Assembly: GCA_000151295.1 (NCBI GenBank)
Contig: GG745335.1
Coordinates: 1,496,908-1,547,283 of the forward strand
Direction: 5' to 3'
From: Allomyces macrogynus ATCC 38327
Taxonomy: Eukaryota > Blastocladiomycota > Blastocladiomycetes > Blastocladiales > Blastocladiaceae
Length of the DNA: 50,376 bases
In this document: positions 28,812-40,537 of the stretch, in pieces
Position numbering within the stretch: the stretch's first letter is position 1
Layout: each line of letters starts with the position of its first letter
Notes under the pieces: model-generated
What the model was told of the DNA's origin: nothing
Seen by the model: only the letters and a program-made list of their open reading frames with translations
Database searches by the model: none
Made by a program: the position numbers and the translations under genes

Positions 28812-31602
28812 GGCGGCTGACTGCGCCAATGCATTGCAGCTTACAACAAGAGTCAGCGGCTCGCCGTGATCTATGAAGATGGTGGAGAGCGCGGAACCGC
28901 CATGGTCAGCAACAGCAACGCAACGCAATGTCTATCTCTCACTCACGGCACTCGATCAACGCCGCAACACGCACAGAGGCTTGGCACGAGAAAATGGTGC
29001 TCGGCTGAATGACCACGCGCAGTCAGCTGCGATCGATCGCCGCCGCCGTGGACGGCACTGGTGCGCGGGGCTTTCATCGACTGAGGCCCAGCGCGCAGCG
29101 CTGGCACTGCCGCCAAGGTGCGTGTTCGCACGACCGTGACCGTGAGGGGGCCGGCCGTGGCCGCACCAACGGCGGCACCGTGCATCGCGAGCGGATTCGG
29201 CAGCGTTGCGGCCGTGCGCGGATCGCCACAGCTCACGACGGGGTGCGGCAGCTGGAGCGAGCGACGGAGCGGTGCCATGGCGGTCGTGTGTGCAGGAGCG
29301 TGATGAGTCGATGGCGCGCACGCGTGCGCAGGCCAGGTCGTGGACGAAGATCGGCGCGTGGTTGCGAGGGATCAGCGCGCGAGAGAGCGACGACTTGGAG
29401 AGGGAGGGAGAGAGTGCGAGCGCGGAAAAAATGGAGGCGAGAGGAGGAGCAGGCAGCGTGTGGTCGCGTCGTGTCAAAGTGTCAAGACGTGATCCGAGAA
29501 GACGGGCCGCCCTGGGGCCAGCTGCTGCCAGCCGTCAACGGAGATAGACACGTTGCGATGCGCGCGGGGAGGCGGCGGCCGGGAAGCCGCGCTTTTATAA
29601 GCGGCGGCGGCGCTGGCAACGGGCGGCGGGCCGCGAGCACGGTGGGCGCGGCGCTCTGCACGCGTGTGCCAGGCAGGCGGGCAACAGGCGGGCAACAGGA
29701 GGGCAACAGGCGGGCAATTTGGCATGCCCGCCCGGCGTTCGTTGGCCAAAGGCGAACAGCCACATATCGCGACAGCGGTCGCAAGACGGGCTGCTCTGGG
29801 CTGGCCGTGACCGCCCCCAGTCCACGGTCGGTCTGTCACACGCCGTACCTCTCTCGTCCTCGTCCTCGTCCTCACCACCAACCGGACTCTCGCTCATCCT
29901 CATCCTCACGACCGTCGTAACGTCCTCCCCCGGGTGTGCGTGCACGACAGGCCGTGATCCAGCCGTCACGAGCTCTCGGACGATGGTGGCACGTCGTATC
30001 GTATCGGACACGATACTGGCGCGAGCTGCCCTGCCCTCCCGCGCTTCCTTCCAGCACATTCGCGTCGACATGCATGTCAAGAGCGCGTTGGGGCGACGCG
30101 TGCCGCGCGCGTGGCCCCCTCTCCGCACGCGCGTGTGGCACCTGGCGCGTGCACGAGCGTGCACAAGCGGCCGGGCCCCTGGCTGGAGGCCTTTTCCACC
30201 GCGTGCGCGTGTTGCTGGCCCGGTTATGGTCGACCCAAACGGCAAGTTGGCTCGCAATCAAGGGCAGGCGGCACGCCCTCGCATGATCGGCGACACCTTC
30301 TCGCCCGTTCTCGCCCGGTGCCAACGTCGTACAATTGCCCGCGTGCGCGGAGCGTTAACCCTACTGTCGACGTGGTGCCCGCCTGCCAGGCGCACCGCGC
30401 TTGTGGGGATGACGACGGTCCTCGCCATCGGTTGTCAAAGTGCGAATTTACGGTGGTGCCCGCGACCGCGAACTCGTGGACGACATGGCATTTCCCTGGT
30501 TTATAAAAGAGGAACACGCAAGTGAACTTGCCACAGCATTTGGCTAGTCGACAAGAGGATGTGCCGTGTCATCTTCTCCACTCTGATCCGTGTCCAACAG
30601 TCGTTGTCGTGGTCTTCACCAGGACGGACACCCGCTCCCGCTCGCGCAACGTTGGCCACGCTCCTTGGCCAACCGCTCCTTAACAAAACAACCGCGCGAA
30701 CATCTGCGTGGTTGTACACGGTCAATGAATGATGGTCGCACGTTGCGCCATTTCAACGCGCTCTCGAACCACTCGGGCCACTCGGGCCACAGGGCGGCAC
30801 GGTGGTTCACGGGCACCATCGCAATCCGGAGCGTCTCGATGAGTCGAGAATTGGCAGGATCGGATCACGGAACACGCGGTCGCGATCCCGTCACTTGGTC
30901 GTGGGCCTTAGTGCCATGGTGCGCTTGGCATCGAACTTCCAAGCCGCAGGGGCAGCGTGATGCGTGCGAGCATGCCGGCCGAGTTGCGCATGGGCATGTC
31001 ATCCGCTGCTGTGCAACGTCGCCACCAATGTAGCCGACGCGCGTGGACCGGACCTGTCCATGCCACTGGTGTACGGTGCATCGTTTGACATACCCCCGCG
31101 CGCGCAGGCGTGCGTGCCAGCCGCCACCCGCCAAGCAGCAAACAAGGCAAAACTCGAAAGACAATGAGGTTCTCTGGCACACGGCGAAGCACCTATCGGC
31201 GCCAAAAGGCCTTGTTCTCCACCGCAAAGTGCCCCGACACCCACATCCGTCTCGGTGGCATGCTTGCTCTTGATCCAACCGCAATTTGCCTGTCCGCACA
31301 CGGCGCCCGACCAATAAGCGCGTTCTTGGGGCAAAATACAGACGTCGTGGAATACATTTCGAAGGGCGCACCAGTCCCATCACACCCGTCTTGCTCCTGC
31401 AGAAGTCCCAAGCCCACGCCCCTTATCCCGCCACCACCGAATAGTTCCAAGCGCGACGCGAACGCGACGGCAACGCGCGAACGCGTGCAAAAGTGCCCAC
31501 CGAGGGTGGACGGTCCGTGGAAGTGATCACCACGGCCATCGCGACCGTCCATATGCGGTCAAGTTCAACGCTGTCCGTTCGAGCATGGAATGCAACAGCG
31601 CG
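28812..31602. other. 2.8-kb stretch without a defensible gene
   Basis: Many overlapping frames exist because GC is high, but none shows a domain, a paralog in the window or consistent codon use. TATA-like elements occur at about 29593-29602 (TTATAAAAG on the minus strand) and 30501-30510 (TTTATAAAAG on the plus strand). A short tandem repeat lies at 29675-29718. Small lineage-specific genes or non-coding transcripts are possible. Confidence 0.4.
29675..29718. repeat. Four copies of an 11-base repeat
   Basis: The unit AGGCGGGCAAC is repeated four times head to tail, with single changes in copies 3 and 4. It lies about 70 bases from a TATA-like element. Confidence 0.9.
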
Positions 31603-34600
31603 TCACGATGTGTCAACGTGGTTGATGTCAACGCCCGTCCCGCTCGAGCCCGACGAGAGCGCCGTGCGCGTCGACGTGGGCACCGTGAGCAGACTTGTAT
31701 CGTCGTCGGCGTCACTCGGGCTCGCGTTCTTGTTGTCGGGATCCGCGACATGGCCGGTTCTCGCACACACTTCCTTGGACGAGCGACCAGACATGGGTGC
31801 GAGGCCGTTCTGGCCATCCACGGGTCTCGGTCGGAGTCCGCCGGCCGTCGACGCGTCGTGCGCGCCGTTGGCCGTATGGACGCCGTAAGCCGCGTGCGTG
31901 CCGTTGCCCACCAGCGGTCCCGGATCCAGCACGTCGTCGAGCGGCAGCTCGAGCCCCGACGGGACCGGACTGAGCGGCAACATCGGCAACGTTGCGCCAT
32001 CGCGCAAGGGTAGCGCGCCGCCGGCCACGTTCCCCGACTCGAGCGGCTTAAGCGGCCCGCTGGCGCCAATCAGCGTCTCCATCGTCTGCAGCGGATCAAA
32101 CATCGGCACCGACCCAGCCGTCATTGACCGCGACCCGTGGACCACACCCGTCACCCCCTTTTGTTCAGCCCTCGGCCGCAAATCCAGCGCGGTCCCTTCG
32201 GTATCCAGTAACTGCGCCGTCGCCACGACCCCGCGCGGCGGCAGCCCCGCCGGATCCTTGGCCACATCCGAATTCGTCATGGCCAACAACGCCGTCGGAA
32301 TCATCGTCTGCGACGCGGTAAACGACTTGGACCCACGCGGCATCGTTGTCGGCGCACGCGCGCCACTGCCGCCGGCCGTGCGCGCGACCGTCCCGTGCGC
32401 CGACCCGTGACTCGACGGCATCGACGAATTGCGGCGCATTGTCGACGCGGGCGACTTGAACCGATCTGCCATGGCGCGCACCGTCGCAGCGGCCGTCGTC
32501 GCCACTGCGGGTCGCCGATTCGCCGTATCGCGCGACGCGGCCGAGTGCAAGCTGAGCTGCGACAGGAACGTGGACACACGCGACTGCCCGTCGCTGCTGC
32601 CAGTCCCGGACCCGTGTGCGTGGACGAGGCGCCGGGACCCGCGGATCCGGGCCCCAACACCGCCGCCAAAGGACCGCATCGACGTGTTGGCATGGGCGGC
32701 AGCGGCCTGGGCAGCGGCCTGGGTGGCTGCTTGTGCGGCGGCAGCGGCCGCTTGCTCGGCCTTGCGTTTTTCGTCGTTGGCCTTGTGTGTCGAGACGATC
32801 GTGCGCAGGGCTTCGGCCATGGACGGGTTCTGCAAAAAGATGTCGTCAAAGTCCTTTTTGCGCAAAACGCAGAGCGTCGTGTCGGACGTGGCTTTGCAGG
32901 TGGCCGTGCGCGTCGTGTCTGGTGAATGGAGGGGAAGGGATGTGAGTAAGGTGGTGCTCTATTCACCAGGCCAGGTGGAGAAGATTGTTCACCAGGCTAT
33001 GTGGAGAAGGTCGCCAGCACGACGCACTTTCGAGCAGCGCAATTTCGCCAAAGCACACGCCGGCTGTGAGCGTCGCAAACACTTTGCTCTCATCGGCGGG
33101 CATCACGGCCACCGACCCGCTCTGGATCAGGAACAGTTCCTCGCCCACGTCGCCGGCCTTGCACGCCTATACATCCGAGCCAAACAGAGAGTGAGCTGGA
33201 AGCGCGCACGACCAACCACAGGAACGCGTCCAAACAACGTACGTAGAACCCGTTGGGGACGGTGATCGTGATGATGCGCTCGGCCACGGCCACCTTGAAC
33301 CGTTCGTCAACGTTCTTGAACAGGCTCACCCGCGAAATGAGATCAAAGTAGAGATGACTGTAGACTTCGAGTCGCAACGGTCCGGGCAAGTCGTCAAACA
33401 ACTCGTCGACTTCGTAGCCCTGCTTGTGAGCCCACGAAAAGGCCTCGTGGTTGAGCACCTTGGCCTGGAGCCCCGGCGAGAACTTGCGCGCGATCATGAA
33501 GTTGCGCAGGTAATCCTTGCGGTAGAGCCGCAGCTTGACTAGGAACAAAAAGCGGAGGATGATCAGCTTGTCAATCTCGGGTCCAACGGCGTTCAGAGTT
33601 AGGTAGAGATCATGATCAACGTGCCGGCCTTTTCTTGGACGGCGCCCGTATCAAACGATTTCCTAGCCAAGGGAGGTTCGGTGAAGGTCAAAAAGCATCA
33701 CAGCGAGAGGCACGTGCGAGAAGAAACGAGTGATGAGTACGCGATGGCGGCCATATTCCCAAACAGCGACCCGTAGCACAGACACGACACGAGCATTTCG
33801 GCAATCTGAAAAATGACCTCGGCCGTGACCTCGCCGTCGCGCGGCAAAAAGAAATTGGCCTTTTGCGCCGCTGCACTGCACGATGCAACCATGAGCAGGG
33901 TTAGCAACCACTGCGGCGGCAAAGATGCTGCGAGCACAAAAGGAACCGAAGCGTACAAGTTGCGCGCAAACCGGTACGTGAAATTAGTCGGGATGCCGCT
34001 CGGGTCCTTGAGGATCTTTTGGATATAGCGGTCCTCGTCGTCAATGTACGTGTCGAGCATCCAAAAGAAGCACGCGTTGAGCTGCGTCAGCAAGAACGAG
34101 TACACGAGCGTCTTGATTAGCCGGCCAACCGGTTTCGAGACTAACGGGAGCTTGAGTTCCGTGAACCAAAACAACGTTTGAACCACGGGCAGCAGCCGGA
34201 ACAGTCGCGCCGCCGCATAAAACGTTATTTCGGCCGGGATCTCGCTAAGATGGTCCGCCCGCGTCAATCAGTCCAGCTCAAAGTGGCAAAACCATGTCGC
34301 GAGGAGGAAAGAGAAAAGATCACGTACTGTGCGTTGTACATGAATCTCTTGCCGAGGAACTCGACGCCGTCGGGCACGTGCGCTAACGGCGCGCCGACCA
34401 CCGTTTTGTCTGAGTAGACGTAGTGCGGGTGACTGCACGTGGCGTTGCCGAGCTTGTCGAGCGTCGAGATAATATACCAATCGAACGGGATCGCGTTGAA
34501 CACCTTGATCCAGTTGGTCGGCCGGCGAAAGAATATGCGTCGCTTTTCGCGCCACCGCGTCTCGACTTGGCCGTACTCGTTGGTGCGCGGACGGACCAGG

Positions 34601-35983
34601 TCAAAGAGCACCATGAAAATAACCATGACATCGAGCGCAATAAACGAGTGCATAAAATCGAGCGCAAAGTCGCACGGGAACGAGGCCACGACTGGGATCA
34701 GGCAAAACATGATCACGTGTACGATACGACCGAGCACGTCCCACGCGAGCCAGAACCTCGCCTCGGGCGTCTGCGCAACGTAGTCGAGGTAGGCCTTGAC
34801 CGGCGCGAGTCGCGGGCAGAGCCAGGCCTCGATGCGGATCACCCATGCCGGCTTGATGAACGGATTTGACCCATCCTCGGAGAACGATGAGCGGGCAAAC
34901 GGGTCGGCCGGGATCATGGCATCAAAGCTCGCCGCATCCTGGTCGATTTCGGGCTCGGGTGACTGTGGGGACGGTGACGGTGGTGGCCCGTTGGATGCCG
35001 AGAGCAGGCCCACGGCCGACGCCGACACCTGGCCCAAGGCGAGCGGGTTGGCATCATGCTCCTCCACCTCCTGCAGCGTGTCGAGCTCCTTGGGCCCGAC
35101 GGGGACTGGTGGTCCACGAGGTGCAGGCATGTCGCTCGGGAATGGAATATCCGGCGTGGTCTTGTGCGCCGCGTCCGGTTGCGGGTCCGGAATGGGACGC
35201 GGATCTGCGGGTCGTGGCGCCGACGACGACGCGAGTGCGGCCGAAAAGGCGAGCAGCGCAAGCGGCGATGATGCGGCGCGCGGGCGTTGCGTGCCACGGT
35301 TCGAGTCGTCGAGCGACGCTGCCGAATTACGCCGGCTCACGGGCATCTGCACGTTGCGCGCGACGAAATCCGAGGATCCGGTCCCCATCCCGCCGTTGAG
35401 CCCGTGCAAGACCGAGCCAGAAGGACTCGCAGCGACATGCGACGCCGAGCCCGACGGGTTGGCACCGACACGCGAACCGAAATCAACGGATCCCGCGACT
35501 CGGCTGGACAGGGCCGACGACGAGGCCCTTAGTGGGCTCGGTGACCGAGGCCTGCCTTGGTTCGACGGGCCTGCAGTGGGGCGGTGCGGGCTTAGCTGAA
35601 TGTAGACGGTGGAGAGTACGCGGTCGACAATACGGACCGTCAACCATGGAGAGCGGCGTGGCCGACAGCGGCGACCGGCGTCGCGGAACGATGTTGACAG
35701 GCGCCTTGGGGATCCCGAGACCGAGTCCGCTCGTGCTGCCTGACAAGGACCCCGGGAGGTCGGTTGTGCTAAGGAACGGGCCCTCGACGGAATCGGTTGA
35801 ACTCTGGGCGGGTCCGTCGGTCGCACCGAGCGGTCTGGCAACGGGCTGAATGAAGCCCATGGCGACGTGCGGGCGGGCTGGTAACGAAGGCCGGCGTGTG
35901 CGTGGGCTCGCAGCAAAGGTCCGCGCGGGATCGTTGCCCGGCGCGGCAGTGCGCTCCGGGCGCGGGTAGTTCATGTCGGCCAT
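31603..35983 (-). CDS. Cyclic-nucleotide-gated cation channel (CNG/HCN superfamily)
   Basis: Proposed exons: 35983-35645, 35595-34328, 34244-33957, 33875-33741, 33662-33641, 33533-33243, 33166-33028, 32918-31603. Phases agree throughout, giving about 1265 residues; the 22-nt exon and its 107-nt intron are the least certain. The start is the ATG at 35983 (CGCCACCATGG). A Ser/Pro-rich N-terminal region leads to six hydrophobic segments: S1 near FWLAWDVLGRIVHVIMF, S4 EITFYAAARLFRLLPVV with few Arg, S5 TLVYSFLLTQLNACFFWML and S6 EMLVSCLCYGSLFGNMAAI. The C-linker (YLRNFMIARKFSPGLQAKV) and the cyclic-nucleotide-binding domain follow: GDVGEELFLIQSGSVAVM, then FGEIALLENTTRTAT with the phosphate-binding Glu and Arg-Thr restored across an intron. 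The tail is low-complexity. No canonical GYG or GET filter is visible in the pore. Blastocladiomycete CNG channels act downstream of rhodopsin-guanylyl cyclase in zoospore phototaxis; that role here is inference. Confidence 0.88.
32962..33009. repeat. 22-base direct repeat in a CNG-channel intron
   Basis: Two near-identical 22-base copies (32962-32983 and 32988-33009; shared core TTCACCAGGC and GTGGAGAAG) sit in the intron 32919-33027. A small tandem duplication explains why this intron is longer than most others in the gene. Confidence 0.85.
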
Positions 35984-36778
35984 GGTGGCGAGAGGTTGCA
36001 GGCGTGGCGACGGCCCCCGGTTCGCGCGTGTACGAGGTGGGGGCAGGACTGTTCGACGGTTCTGGAGTCTGGGGCCCGCGTCGTGGCAGTGCCGGAAGAG
36101 TCGATGGACGGCGAGCGCGCGTCCGCAGTGCAGGTGGAGTACGATCGCCAAATGAGCGGGATCACGTCCAGTTCGTCGCGTGCACCTATGGTGGGACGAG
36201 AGCAGGAGGAGTGCGCTGGCTCGAATGGGGCGACGAGCTGGATTGATGGAGCGGCAGCCCCTGGCGATGCGTCGGGCGAGCCGCGGATCGGAGCAGGTGG
36301 GTGGAGTGCAAGAATGCAGACAGAGTGGCAGGACGGGTCTGGGGCCGCGGTGGCGGAGACAGGCAACGGCGTATCGCGAAACGCCGCGAGTCGAGAGGGA
36401 TAAGGCGCGAAGCGCGGTCCAACTATTTGAGCCGGTGCCGTTGTGGGTTGCCACGGTCGCGCAAGGGTCGGTTGCGCGGTGTGTCGCGCGGGCTGCGGGT
36501 CCTCAAAGCGCAGCGCACGATCGGAGGACATGCATTGCGCGTTGTGCGCGACGAGGCGATGGGCGCGCCGAAACGGTGGCGCGTGCCGTTGGCGGGAGAC
36601 ACATTCCGCATCGCCGGACGGCGTGTCTCACGCGAGTTGCACGTGGCGTCGGTTTGCGTTGCCGCCAGCTTGACCTTGACGCTGCCCTTGTCGCCGCCGT
36701 TGCCGCCGCTGTTGTCGCAGCCGTCTTCAACATGGCCTGCGGGCGCACGCGGCCACCAGCACCGCACTCAAGTCACTC
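35984..36778. promoter_or_regulatory. Bidirectional upstream region, CNG channel / two-TM protein
   Basis: About 800 bases between two divergent starts, GC-rich and without a clear TATA box. Frames crossing it lack domains. The two genes could share regulation. Confidence 0.4.
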
Positions 36779-39045
36779 ATGGCACTCGCTGCAAGCACCA
36801 GCACCGCACCACTGCGGACGCCGCGCGCTGCCCCCAGCCCGCCCCCGGCCCAAGCTGAGGATGCTGCACGCGACTTGAATAACGACGACCGGCCGCACGT
36901 CCAAGCGCCGCTCTCACTCGACCTGCTCTTTTCCGACTACTTGCCTGCCACGACGCCCGACCATGCGCCCAACGAGAACGCCGTACCCGACTGGTTCGTG
37001 CCAGCCTCCCAAATCGACCATGAAGCCGAGCCGTCATCATCATGGCCCGCTGACGGCCGCGGCACCAGTCCCGGCGCTCGCTGGAGAGACCGGCTTCCAG
37101 GACTGGTGATTGCTGCTGGTCTTTTGGCCATTGCTGCCTTTGCCGTCGTCATTGTCGGTACCCGTAGCGGCACACTGCACGCCCTCCCACGCCCTTCCGC
37201 ACGTCGTTGCCACCTGCTGCGCGCTGACGCTGATTTTCCACCACCCAGAACCCGCCCATTGCCGGCGGGATCATGGGCGGCGGCATGGGCCTGTTTGCGC
37301 TCGGCATGCTCGCTGCGCAGGCAATCCGCATCTTTCGCAACCGCGCCGTCGCGCGCACCTTGCCCGTGCACGACGTACGCGCACACCTTCCCAACGTGCT
37401 GCTCCACGATTTGGCACCGTCATCGAAACGTACTTGCAGTTATCGTGCCATTGGCGGATCCCGCACGCTCTCCACCGTTTCTGACAGTGATTAGCGCTCG
37501 CTAGACTCGATTCGCGTGGAGCCGCACTTGCTGTCGAGCCACCCTGCTGGTCTCGACGACGACGCCAACTCGCCCACCGAAGCGACAACTTTTCTGTCCC
37601 CGCGCCGCGGCTCGTCTCCGCTGGGCCCACCGCTTCAGCTGGCGCCCGCCCAGACCGTCACGTCCTCGAACACGCTCTACGCGGCTGACGCGCGCCCCAC
37701 CAAAGTTGGCCCCGACACGGACCACGAGCTGCCGACCGATGAACTCGCGCGCGCGATTGCCGCGTCCCTCGCGTCCTCGTTCCCAATCGACGCTGTTGTC
37801 CAGCCCACGGGCCGCATGACGGCCGAGCAACGCGCGCTGGCGGCAATCGACGGCGTATTTGAAAGCAGCGAGGAGGAGGAGGATTTGGGTGACGACGGGA
37901 CCGAAATTGACGTCGACGGCGCCATGTACGACCGCAACGCGGATATCGGGCGCAGCTGGTCGACAGCGTCGTCGTCGGTCGACCGGACCCGGTCGCCGAT
38001 CCGCGGGAATAGCTCGAGGATCCAGCGCTCGGGCAGCAGTTTGCGTGCGGCGGCGTCGACGGCGATTGAAGCGGGTGGGGCGCGAAATGTGCTGGCCGTA
38101 CCTGCATTGGAAACTCCGAATGGGGTCATGCCGCGCTCACCGACACCACCAGTCGTGACTTCGGCTCCACCACTGGTCATCACGAGTACCGCCGATGTTT
38201 CGCACGGCCCGACGCCGAGCGACGCGTCGAGGCCATCGTCGGCGGCCGTGGGCGCATCAACAACTAGGCACGAGCCGGGACGGCGCAAATCGAGCCAGTT
38301 CTTGGCCGTCCCTTCGTCCATGTCTCTGTCATTCCCGTCATCCAAGTTGACGACTCGCCCCCCATCCAAGGCGAGCAGCATCGATGAGACCGCGACACCA
38401 TCCTCCGAACAGCTGCACCGCTCGCACCCGATCGCAAGTGGAACCCGTCGCGCCTCAACCAGCACCCCCGCCACCCCCGACACACGCACTCCACCTATGC
38501 CCTCCACGCGGCAATCCTCTTCACGCCACGTTCTTGGGACCCCCGCCCCGTCACGAACCACGCTTGACGGCGCGCCCGCAGCCGCGGCCGTGGATGTGAC
38601 GGCCGTCGCGCACGCGATCGCCATTGAATCGTTGCGGATCGACCAGACGACGCGGCAACAGTACCGGCAGCGCATGCTCGCGCGGCGCAACTCATCGACG
38701 TCGACGAGGTCGGCGCGCGCCGTGGCGCGACAACGGCTCACATCGCAGCGGGTTGCGCAGTCGACGTCGCAGTTGGACCGCACGGCGACGGCGGCGCGGC
38801 CGTCGGTGCCGCTGGGGCGCGGCGAGCCCGTAGCGTGGTCGGTGGATGCGTGCAATGCCCGGATTGGACGCAATGGGCGGCCGGCACGGCACGGAGCAGC
38901 GGCAGACAGACCGCGTGCGAAGCCAGGCGAGGAGGTGGAGGTGCGTCTGCTGCAGGCGAAGCGGCGCGAGTCGCGCGAGGAGAAGCTCTCAAGGCGGTCG
39001 CAATGGGTCATGGAACTCATGACGTACGAGTCGGTGGGCGTGTGA
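36779..39045 (+). CDS. Unknown two-TM, Ser/Thr/Arg-rich protein
   Basis: Exons 36779-37153, 37249-37429 and 37505-39045, 698 residues. Introns are 95 nt (phase 0, donor GTCGGT less certain than the nearby GTACCC) and 75 nt (GTACTT/CTAG, phase 1, joining to SSKHSIRVEPHLL). An acidic, Pro-rich N-terminus (LSLDLLFSDYLPATTP) precedes a first membrane helix (LPGLVIAAGLLAIAAFAVVI). A short loop follows, then a second Gly-rich helix (GGIMGGGMGLFALGMLAAQA). The remaining 500 residues look cytoplasmic: an acidic patch (ESSEEEEDLGDDGTEID), long Ser/Thr-rich disorder, and a basic helical end (RQQYRQRMLARR; LLQAKRRESREEKLSRRSQW). I do not recognise the family. It may be a membrane scaffold. No lesion seen. 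Confidence 0.65.
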
Positions 39046-39266
39046 GCGTAAGCGCGACTGGTGGAAAGGACTGGGAGCAACTTGAATACCGCATCGATGA
39101 TTATTTTTTTTCTTCAATTCTTCATGCTGGTTTCGTCCGTTTGAGAGGGGACATTTCACCTCGAGCGTGACGATCCAGCCGGCAAACGCGTCAGGACGCG
39201 TTCACTCTCTCCACAAAGCTGACAAGCATTTTCGATCCTCAACAAGACTCTGTCAATCTGCACTGA

Positions 39267-40233
39267 ATGACCACGCAACCACCCGCACTCGTCTTCACGG
39301 CACTGCCGCCCGAGCTGCGCGACGCGATTGCGCTGCGTCTCGCCGACCCGGTCGACTGGCTCACGCTCGCCAAGACATGTTGTACCCTCGCCAAGCAATT
39401 CCTTGGCCCCGCACCCGACTGCACGTTCCCGGCACGATGGCCCGAGAAATAGGTGCCCATCTGGACCGCCGACCGTGACCGGCGCAGACGCGTCGCGCGC
39501 GACCCCAAACCGGCACCAGTACGCGTCACGACGGAATGGCGCCCTTGGATGGTGGGCGACGTGGCGTGGCTCTCGGTTTACGATCGTGCGCAACTCGCGC
39601 ACGGCATGGAACTCTACGAGGACGAGTGGGTCTGGCCCTTGGACGTGGCCAACCCGCGCATTCTTTTGCACGCCGTCAAGCTGGCGACCGCACGTAAGAT
39701 CCCGCTGCCGCCGACGCTCCTCATGCGCATGTGCGCGCCGCCGCCCATTGTCGTGCGTGACCGGTTCGTGAAGCAGGCGCACATGCCGCGGTGCGCGTGG
39801 GTGCTCCATTTTGCGCTACCCACAGCGACGCGACACCTCCTCGAACTCGTGCCTGTCGTCGACGAGAACGTTGTTCGCGTTGTGGAGGCCTGGTGGGAAC
39901 CACTGATGAGAGACGAGGAACTTGACGACGAGGAAACTGATTTGTTTTTCGGGATCGTCGCGGCTCATCATCTACTTTGCTGCGGTGCGGTTCGCGTGGG
40001 AGACGGCACGGTTCCAGTACAGCACGTTTGTTGTGGACGTGTTCCGCACCATATTTGACGGGTTGCAATTGACGCGTGTGGCCAGCGGGAAGACGAGGAT
40101 TGACGAGGCGATGCACGCGCGGCTGCGTGCCATCGTGCGCCGCTCGATCAACACGCATTCCGAGATGGTGACCGTGAACCCGGCGGGGTACGTGGTCCTG
40201 GTGCAGCACGACGAGCTGCCGGCATGGACGTGA
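39267..40233 (+). pseudogene. F-box family B, copy 1, broken
   Basis: ATG at 39267 then a clear F-box (LPPELRDAIALRLADPVDWL, TLAKTCCTLAKQFLG). At 39450-39452 an in-frame TAG interrupts (WPEK*VPIW). The tandem copy 2 has TGG at the aligned codon, so this is a Trp-to-stop change. The frame then stays open (VRVTTEWRPWMVGDVAWLSV, LLHAVKLATARKIPLPPTLL) to about 39955. There a one-base shift is needed to continue into YFAAVRFAWETARFQYSTF and VVDVFRTIFDGLQ, ending at 40233. Family B differs from the LRR family at 2.4-6.5 kb. Two lesions make a functional F-box protein unlikely. Read-through or a truncated 61-residue F-box peptide is the alternative. Confidence 0.65.
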
Positions 40234-40537
40234 CGAGGCACCATCGGCTGTGGCTGATCCAGTATGATCCTATGAATGCATCGCATTTTGGTCCGCTCCT
40301 GAGCAGATCGTTCCCTGTGCCAGACGCCATTTGCGATTTGCGGCCACGGATTGCGACGGACCGTGGCAATGTCGACATTTTACGCGTCACTACGAACCAC
40401 GTCAATTGGGATGGTTGTTCTTCACGATGTCTTGCACATGCACATCGACGCGTCCATGTTCTCTCTCCTGCCTTGGCGAGCAATGTTTGATTCTCGGCTG
40501 ATTTGATCCTCAGCAACGCCCTGACCATCTCCGCGGA

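Noticed and set aside
29009..30525. Several 100-300-codon frames on both strands
   Set aside because: They overlap each other, show no domain or paralog, and are expected by chance at this GC content.
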